From: Haloterrigena salifodinae
GTDB lineage: Archaea; Halobacteriota; Halobacteria; Halobacteriales; Natrialbaceae
Assembly (NCBI RefSeq): GCF_003977755.1
Contig: NZ_RQWN01000002.1
Span: 806,001 to 870,000 of the forward strand
DNA: 64,000 nt
Direction of reading: 5' to 3'
In this document: positions 58,859 to 64,000 of the stretch, piece by piece
Layout of the letters: each line of letters opens with the position of its first letter
How positions within the stretch are numbered: the stretch's first letter is position 1
The notes under the pieces: generated by a model
Databases searched by the model: none
What the model was told of the DNA's origin: nothing
The model's input: the letters and a program-made list of their open reading frames with translations, nothing else
Made by a program: the position numbers and the translations under genes

Positions 58859-60286
58859 CTATCTCCCGTCGATCCAGGCGACGAGGTCGTCGATCATCGC
58901 CTCTTCGACGTTGTTACGCACCATCGTTTCGTAGGGAACGGACGGCCCCTCGCCTGACATGAACAGGTGGTCGAGTCCGTCGTAGCTCTCGAAGGTCGTC
59001 GCCGGCCGGTCCTCGAGTTCGGTGCGCCACAGCTCGAAGTCGTTCTCGGGCGAGACCTGGAAATCGCGACGGCCCTGCAGGAAGCGGAGGGGGACGTCGA
59101 CGTCACGAGCCGTGTCGACGTGATCGTAGTCCTCGAGGCTCTGCCAGAGCGCGCCGGGATACTCGGCGACGACTTCGTCGGCCTGATACTCGCCGTTGCG
59201 GATGCGTTCGGCGTCCTCCTGCATCCGATCGTATTGGGTGTTCAGTTGCTCCCAGTCGTGTTCGCCGACGGAGAGCCGGTGTTCGTACTGCTCGAGGAAG
59301 ACGTCGTACAGCGGTCGCGCGGGCGCAGCCAGCCCGACGGCCCCGGCGAGGGACCCGTCCCGCGCGGCGATCCGGGGCGCGGCCATCCCGCCCAGGCTGT
59401 GGCCCACGACGACGATCCGATCGGCGTCGACGCCCTCGAGCGCGCGAAGCTGGTCGACGGCGACCAGCGCGTCGTCGACGATGGTGCGATCGAGCGACCG
59501 ATCCGCGAGATCCGGGATGCAGCTGTACGTTCGCTTGTCGTATCGGAGGACCGCGATGCCGCAGCTCGCGAGGCCCTCCGCCAGATCGCGAAACAGCTGG
59601 GTGCTGCCGTTCTGGTAGTTCTTGTCGGTTGGGGTCGAGCCGTGGACGAGCACGACGCCCGGAACGTCGTCGCTGCCGGTCGCCTCCGTCGGGACGGTCG
59701 CGATACCGTCGAGGTGACAGCCCTCGGCCGGGACGGTCACGGACTCCGTCGCGAACGAGTCGGGGTCGACGTACGTCGGCCGTTCGTACTCGACGGGGAA
59801 GTCGACCACCGCGACGGCGTCGTCTTTGACGCCGACCAGCAGACCGTCCTCGCCGCGCTCGAACGTCATCGTCACGTCGATGACAGCGGCGTCGCCGAAT
59901 GCCCGCGTCTGTCCCGGTTCGAGGTCGGCGGCCTCGCCGACCGCCGTAATTTCCTCGAACTCACCGTGGACGGCCGTATACCCCATCCAGACCCGCTCGA
60001 GATTTCCGGCAGGTATCGGACCGGCAGTGGGGGTCAGGTTGCTCGCCTCCTCGAACCGGTCGGCCGCCAGTTTCTCGACGAACTGCCGTGCGAACGCTGC
60101 TGGCGTTTCCGGGGACGAATCGTCCGTTTTCTCGGCCTCGGGTTCGTCGGGCGATTCGTTCTCGTCGGTCGATTCCTCGCTGTCCGGTTCCCTCTCCTCG
60201 TCCAGTAAATCCGAACAGCCGGCCAGCGCGGCGACCGTTGTCGTCGAGACCGCCGACAGTAGCTGCCGTCGCCCCAATCTTGTCAT
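58859..60286 (-). CDS. Secreted alpha/beta hydrolase lipoprotein
   Basis: A 475-residue protein from the ATG at 60286. The Tat lipoprotein signal is GRRQLLSAVSTTTVAALAGC, followed by an acidic linker rich in Ser, Glu and Asp. A DUF3887-like domain comes next (FARQFVEKLAADRFEEASNL) and the alpha/beta hydrolase occupies the second half. The catalytic Ser297 lies in VVVGHSLGGMAAP and the His in YDGLDHLFMSG. The substrate is unknown, probably an ester or peptide outside the cell. A TATA-like box at 60310-60320 supports the start. Confidence 0.86.
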   Translation of the reverse strand: MTRLGRRQLLSAVSTTTVAALAGCSDLLDEEREPDSEESTDENESPDEPEAEKTDDSSPETPAAFARQFVEKLAADRFEEASNLTPTAGPIPAGNLERVWMGYTAVHGEFEEITAVGEAADLEPGQTRAFGDAAVIDVTMTFERGEDGLLVGVKDDAVAVVDFPVEYERPTYVDPDSFATESVTVPAEGCHLDGIATVPTEATGSDDVPGVVLVHGSTPTDKNYQNGSTQLFRDLAEGLASCGIAVLRYDKRTYSCIPDLADRSLDRTIVDDALVAVDQLRALEGVDADRIVVVGHSLGGMAAPRIAARDGSLAGAVGLAAPARPLYDVFLEQYEHRLSVGEHDWEQLNTQYDRMQEDAERIRNGEYQADEVVAEYPGALWQSLEDYDHVDTARDVDVPLRFLQGRRDFQVSPENDFELWRTELEDRPATTFESYDGLDHLFMSGEGPSVPYETMVRNNVEEAMIDDLVAWIDGR

Positions 60287-60309
60287 ATCTAATGTTATTA
60301 CAGAAAATG

Positions 60310-60320
60310 AATTAATAAAT
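60310..60320 (-). promoter_or_regulatory. TATA-like box for the hydrolase lipoprotein
   Basis: On the minus strand atttattaat is centred about 29 bases before the ATG at 60286. Confidence 0.5.
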
Positions 60321-60380
60321 GTAATCACTTCCCGGTTAGGATTCGGCATCCGGTCCCCGCCCTCACCGCCCGACGTCGAC

Positions 60381-61823
60381 TCAGTCGTCGCCCGGCTGTT
60401 CGACCCGCTCGCCGTCGTCGACCGACGGCAACTCGCCGGATTCGTGGGTCCCCACGGGCGGCCGGTTGACCTCGGCGGCCGGCGAGGCCTCGAGGTCGGT
60501 GCCGCCGTCCTCGTCGTTCGTCAGCGACTCCATCTCCCCGTCCTCACGGGCGTCCTGATCGATCCGCATCGAACAGAACTCGACACCGCACATCGAGCAG
60601 AAGCGGGCCTCCTTGTAGTTGTCACCGGGGAGGGTCTGGTCGTGGTACTCGCGGGCGCGGTCGGGATCGAGCGCGAGACCGAACTGCTCGCGCCAGTCGA
60701 ACTCGTAGCGGGCTTCCGAGAGGGCGTCGTCCCAGTCGCGCGCGCCGGGCCGCTCGTTGCCGACGTCGCCCGCGTGGGCCGCGATCCGGTAGGCCGCGAG
60801 GCCGTCGCGGACGTCCTCCTCGTCGGGGAGGCCGAGGTGCTCTTTGGGCGTGACGTAACAGAGCATCGCGGCGCCAGCCTGGGACGCCATCGCGGCGCCG
60901 ATGGCGCTCGTGATGTGGTCGTAGCCCGGCGCGATGTCGGTCACCAGCGGACCGAGGACGTAGAAGGGAGCGCCGTCGCAAACCTCCTGTTGGCGCTCGA
61001 CGTTCTCGGCGACCTTGTGCATGGGGACGTGACCCGGCCCCTCGACCATCACCTGGACGTCGTACTTCCAGGCGCGGCGGGTGAGTTCGCCGAGCGTGTC
61101 GAGTTCGGCGTACTGGGCCTCGTCGCAGGCGTCGGCCAGACAGCCCGGACGAAGGCTGTCTCCGAGGCTGAAGGTGACGTCGTGTTCGGCGAAGATCTCG
61201 CAGATCTCGTCGTACACCTGAAAGAGCGGGTTCTGTTCGCCGTGGGTCTCCATCCACGAGGCCATGATCGACCCGCCCCGCGAGACGATCCCCGTCTTGC
61301 GGCCGTCGGTCAGCGGCAGGTGTTCGGCGAGGATGCCGGCGTGGATCGTCATGTAATCGACGCCCTGCTCGGCCTGTTTCTCGATGACCTCGAGCAGCAG
61401 GTCTTTGGTAAGTTCCTCGGGCCCGCCGGCTCGCTTGACGGCTTCGTACAGCGGCACCGTTCCGAGCGGCACTGGCGAGTGTTCGATGTGAGTCTCGCGA
61501 ATCTCGTCGAGATCGCTTCCGGTACCGAGGTCCATCACCGTGTCCGCGCCGTAGTGGACCGCGGTGTGGAGCTTCTCGAGTTCCGTCTCGAGGTCGCTGG
61601 TCTCCTCGCTGTTACCGATGTTCGCGTTGACCTTCGTCGCGAACTCGCGGCCGATGATCATCGGGTCGAGCGACTCGTGGTTGACGTTCGCCGGGATCAC
61701 TGCCTGTCCGTCAGCGACCTGCTTCCGGACGAACGCCGGGTCCCGGTTCTCGCGCTCGGCGACTCGTTCCATCGCGTCGGTGACCGTCCCCTCGCGGGCG
61801 GCTTCGATCTGGGTTCGCGCCAT
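60381..61823 (-). CDS. thiC: Phosphomethylpyrimidine synthase ThiC
   Basis: A 480-residue ThiC. The radical SAM cluster motif at the C-terminus is CSMCGVEFC (Cys409, 412 and 417). The active site includes [18 protein letters not shown] near 180, [11 protein letters not shown] near 208 and [20 protein letters not shown] near 255. It converts aminoimidazole ribotide to HMP phosphate in thiamine synthesis. The acidic tail of about 60 residues is a haloarchaeal addition. The gene stands alone; its TATA box lies about 28 bases upstream. Confidence 0.95.
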   Translation of the reverse strand: MARTQIEAAREGTVTDAMERVAERENRDPAFVRKQVADGQAVIPANVNHESLDPMIIGREFATKVNANIGNSEETSDLETELEKLHTAVHYGADTVMDLGTGSDLDEIRETHIEHSPVPLGTVPLYEAVKRAGGPEELTKDLLLEVIEKQAEQGVDYMTIHAGILAEHLPLTDGRKTGIVSRGGSIMASWMETHGEQNPLFQVYDEICEIFAEHDVTFSLGDSLRPGCLADACDEAQYAELDTLGELTRRAWKYDVQVMVEGPGHVPMHKVAENVERQQEVCDGAPFYVLGPLVTDIAPGYDHITSAIGAAMASQAGAAMLCYVTPKEHLGLPDEEDVRDGLAAYRIAAHAGDVGNERPGARDWDDALSEARYEFDWREQFGLALDPDRAREYHDQTLPGDNYKEARFCSMCGVEFCSMRIDQDAREDGEMESLTNDEDGGTDLEASPAAEVNRPPVGTHESGELPSVDDGERVEQPGDD

Positions 61824-61846
61824 CGATAACTAGGTTGTATCATCGA

Positions 61847-61856
61847 GTTATATAGC
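61847..61856 (-). promoter_or_regulatory. TATA-like box for thiC
   Basis: On the minus strand gctatataac is centred about 28 bases before the ATG at 61823. It implies a leaderless message, which leaves no room for a leader riboswitch. Confidence 0.5.
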
Positions 61857-62050
61857 GCTTGCGCTGGGAACGTCCGTTCGAACACGACCAGTGAGGCGAC
61901 GGGAGTCGCCGTCCGGCACGATACGGGGGACTTCCTGCCGCTACGTCGGCCATTCGTCCGACCGATCGCAGCAGTCCGAAAAGCTAACTGTCAGATAGCG
62001 ACGCTGAGATGGCGATGAACGATAGTTATAGTTAATCCAGATTCACGTGG

Positions 62051-62060
62051 TTTTTTATAG
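62051..62060 (+). promoter_or_regulatory. TATA-like box for the HalOD1 gene
   Basis: The sequence ttttttatag is centred about 35 bases before the ATG at 62091. Confidence 0.4.
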
Positions 62061-62090
62061 TACGATGTGGCCTTCTCGCCAAGGCAATTC

Positions 62091-62384
62091 ATGGCGACGG
62101 AACACCATCGAAACGAGATCGGGGGGAACAGTTCGACGAACGAGCAGACGTACGTCTTTTCGCCAGAGAAGGCACCGTCGCTCGCCGTGGTCGATGCCGT
62201 CGCATCCGCGTCGGAAACCGACCCCACGGCGCTCCCGCCGCTGTACAACGCGATCGAACCCGACGCGCTCGACGCGATGTTCGAATCGTCGCAACCGGGA
62301 TCGACGCGGCGCATTTCGTTTTCCTACAACGGGTTCGACGTTACCGTCGACGGCGGGCGGGCCGTCACGGTCTCGCTCGAGTAA
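62091..62384 (+). CDS. HalOD1 output domain protein
   Basis: A 97-residue protein. Residues 30-97 match the halobacterial output domain 1: SLAVVDAVASASETDPTALP, PLYNAIEPDALDAMFESSQP, then a beta region ISFSYNGFDVTVDGGRAVTV. The N-terminal 30 residues are variable. This domain is found alone or at the end of response regulators and is thought to be an output module; its activity is not known. Confidence 0.82.
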   Translation: MATEHHRNEIGGNSSTNEQTYVFSPEKAPSLAVVDAVASASETDPTALPPLYNAIEPDALDAMFESSQPGSTRRISFSYNGFDVTVDGGRAVTVSLE

Positions 62385-62505
62385 TCGGCCGACTAGCGGT
62401 CTGTCCGGGGGGAACAGTCCTCGAGGCGCGTGCTAACGACCGGCGCGAATCGTCCGAATACGCATCGTTTAAGCGGCGTTGATCCGTGGTACGTCCTGAA
62501 ACACG

Positions 62506-63204
62506 ATGTCCGACTTACCGGACGACTTCGACTGTACGATCACTACCTGGGAGTACATCTACGGCCTCTGTCGCGACGTCAGCGACGAGGTCCGCGACGA
62601 CGAGTTCGACCCGGATGTCGTCGTCGCGCTGGCCCGGGGCGGCTGGTTCGCGGGTCGGTGTCTCTGTGATTTCCTCGGACTGGACGATCTGACGAGCCTG
62701 AAGATGGAACACTACGTCGGGGCCGCCGAGAAGAGCGACGAGCCGTCCGTTCGATACCCGATGCCCAAGGGCAGCGTCGAGGGGAAGGACGTGCTGATCA
62801 TTGACGACATCGCCGACACCGGCGGCTCCATCGAGCGCGCCTACGAGTACGTCACCGACCGCGACGCCGGCGAGGTCCGCACTGCGACGCTGCAGTTGCT
62901 CGGCACCAGCGAGTACCAGCCCGACTACGCCGGCGAACACTTAGCGGAGTGGACCTGGATCGTCTACCCCTGGAACTTCATCGAGGACATGGTCGACCTC
63001 GTTTCCAGCGTCATGGAGCAGGCCGATCAGGAGTCGTTCACCCAGGAGGAGATCCGCCACTACCTCGCCGAGTTCCACGGGGTCGACCGCATCGAGATGG
63101 AGATCGCCCAACCCGACCGCATCCCCGAGGTGCTGACCGAGATGGAGCGACGCGACGTTCTCGAGTCGGCCGGCCCGGGCGAGTGGACGCTGGCCGCCGA
63201 CTGA
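62506..63204 (+). CDS. Phosphoribosyltransferase domain protein
   Basis: A 232-residue protein. The PRPP-binding motif DVLIIDDIADTGGSIERAYE is at about residues 95-114, preceded by DPDVVVALARGGWFAGRCLC near 36-55, the hydrophobic hood strand. The C-terminal 90 residues are acidic and helical (EQADQESFTQEEIRHYLAEF, MERRDVLESAGPGEWTL) and look like a small wHTH. Type I phosphoribosyltransferases salvage purines or xanthine. The specific base is not visible. No frameshift or truncation is seen. Confidence 0.85.
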   Translation: MSDLPDDFDCTITTWEYIYGLCRDVSDEVRDDEFDPDVVVALARGGWFAGRCLCDFLGLDDLTSLKMEHYVGAAEKSDEPSVRYPMPKGSVEGKDVLIIDDIADTGGSIERAYEYVTDRDAGEVRTATLQLLGTSEYQPDYAGEHLAEWTWIVYPWNFIEDMVDLVSSVMEQADQESFTQEEIRHYLAEFHGVDRIEMEIAQPDRIPEVLTEMERRDVLESAGPGEWTLAAD

Positions 63205-63222
63205 GCGAGCTGTCGAGTCCGC

Positions 63223-63848
63223 CTACTTTTCGAGTCGCCCCGCGATGTACACCCAGCGTTCGTCCTCGCGGAGCGTCCCGGAGACTCCTCGCTCGTCGAC
63301 GATTTCGAACCCCGTTTCGCGCAACTGCGTTCGCGTTGCCGCCGCGCCGGCCACGTGCCACTGCATTTCGACCCCGGTCTCGAGCCAGTCCGGGTTCTCG
63401 CCGCGCCACTCCTCTAGCCCTCGGAGACCAGCACCCGCCCGCCGGGTTGGAGGACCCGCGCGAACTCCTCGAGGACCGTTAGGTGCTCGTCGAGCGGCAC
63501 GTGAATCAGGGAATGAAGCGCTGTTACAGCATCGAAAGTCCCGTCGCGAACGGGCAGATCCGTCAAGTCCCCCCGAACGAGCGACGCCGTCGGTGCGTTC
63601 GCCGCTGCCAGTTCGAGTTGCTCCCGAGAGAAATCGACGCCGATCGCTGCCGCGGCGCCGTCCTCGCTTCTCCGCCGCAGAACTGGCGTCCCACGTCCGC
63701 AGCCGGCGTCGAGAACCGTCGGTGACGCCGGCAGCGATCCGAAAAACGCCTCGAGGGCCGCCCGTTCGCGATCCGCCTCTGACCGTTCGGCGGCGTACGT
63801 TTCCGCCAGTTCGTCGTATCCTCGGCGGACGACGTCCTTGTCGACCAT
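63223..63848 (-). pseudogene. SAM-dependent methyltransferase with a frameshift
   Basis: The frame from 63848 gives a normal methyltransferase start with TVLDAGCGRGTPVL near residue 45, DFSREQLELAAANAPTASL, a SLIHVPLDEHLTVLEEFARV region and LQPGGRVLVSEG, where it stops at 63414. The protein continues in another frame with EEWRGENPDWLETGVEMQWH and FEIVDERGVSGTLREDERW to 63223. A single missing base near 63414-63425 explains both. Either the gene is broken or the base is a sequencing error. Confidence 0.8.
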
Positions 63849-64000
63849 CGACGAGGGATTCCGAGTCCTCCCTCTTCAATCGTCGTGCCGGACGCCGACG
63901 GACGCGTCCCTCGAGACACCCTCACCGCCGTTCGCTGCGGTCCCGAAACCGCGACCGAGCGTCGATCAGTTGGTCGCAGTCCTGACGCCGCCTACGCCCG
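63849..64000. other. Window end, no gene assigned
   Basis: This segment holds the upstream region of the methyltransferase and the window edge. An open plus-strand frame without a recognisable motif continues past the edge (VPDADGRVPRDTL). It could be the start of a gene outside the window, but I cannot support it. Confidence 0.3.

Noticed and set aside
61824-62090. Possible TPP riboswitch upstream of thiC
   Set aside because: The TATA-like box places the transcript start at the ATG, and the conserved thi-box segments are not present on the minus strand. An isolated ctgaga on the plus strand near 62006 is not enough.
1-64000. Very frequent CTCGAG hexamers throughout
   Set aside because: They mostly read as the Leu-Glu codon pair CTC-GAG and fit codon usage rather than a regulatory or uptake motif.
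1-64000. CRISPR array or cas genes
   Set aside because: No regularly spaced repeats and no cas-like proteins were seen. TnpB is the only RNA-guided nuclease.

Overview
The window is a GC-rich, gene-dense stretch of a haloarchaeal chromosome. The evidence is the strongly acidic proteins, an archaeosortase A, an archaeal geranylgeranylglyceryl phosphate synthase paralog, GatB, a TRAM-domain protein, a bacterio-opsin-activator type regulator, a HalOD1 protein, Tat-dependent lipoproteins and TATA-like boxes about 27 bases before many start codons (leaderless transcripts). The frequent CTC-GAG codon pair and overall gene set suggest the Natrialbales (Natrinema/Haloterrigena-like), but this is an inference from memory.

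Layout. 1-14.5 kb: a truncated OB-fold protein, small zinc-ribbon proteins, two DUF457-type membrane proteins, a GT81-type glycosyltransferase, a Nudix CoA pyrophosphatase, a DUF502 protein, a D-amino-acid-oxidase-like flavoprotein, Hsp20, a DICT/HTH regulator pair, a radical SAM protein and a TRAM protein followed by a block of tandem hairpins. 14.9-20 kb: GGGP synthase paralog, YkgJ protein, metallo-hydrolase, HTH regulator, methyltransferase and glycosyltransferase. 20-22 kb: an enoyl-CoA hydratase gene broken by a TnpB-only (IS1341-type) element. 22-31 kb: regulator, archaeosortase A plus phosphoesterase, half-size EamA protein, amine-oxidase-like flavoprotein, a Tat-exported GMC dehydrogenase pair and a lactonase-like hydrolase. 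31-36 kb: a complete branched-chain amino acid type ABC transporter (livFGMHK). 36-44 kb: metallo-hydrolase, O-methyltransferase, gatB, a beta-propeller lipoprotein coupled to a membrane protein, and a DUF389 protein. 44-54 kb: an accessory-looking block with a permease carrying a YHS-like metal domain, an MFS-like protein coupled to a heme-copper oxidase subunit I, a PadR regulator next to a tRNA-like remnant, a glutamate-dehydrogenase-like protein without catalytic residues coupled to a second propeller, and a DUF2182 protein. 54-64 kb: acyl-CoA synthetase plus 3-hydroxybutyrate dehydrogenase with a divergent regulator, PhzF, a lipoprotein hydrolase, thiC, HalOD1, a phosphoribosyltransferase and a frameshifted methyltransferase.

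The most unusual items are the TnpB insertion with apparent loss of about 36 codons of its host gene, the dead-looking glutamate dehydrogenase translationally coupled to a propeller protein, the propeller paralogy between two loci, the tRNA acceptor/T-arm remnant at 49.84 kb, the oxidase subunit I lacking both known proton-gate motifs, and the metal-domain permease next to it. No rRNA, intact tRNA or CRISPR array was seen.
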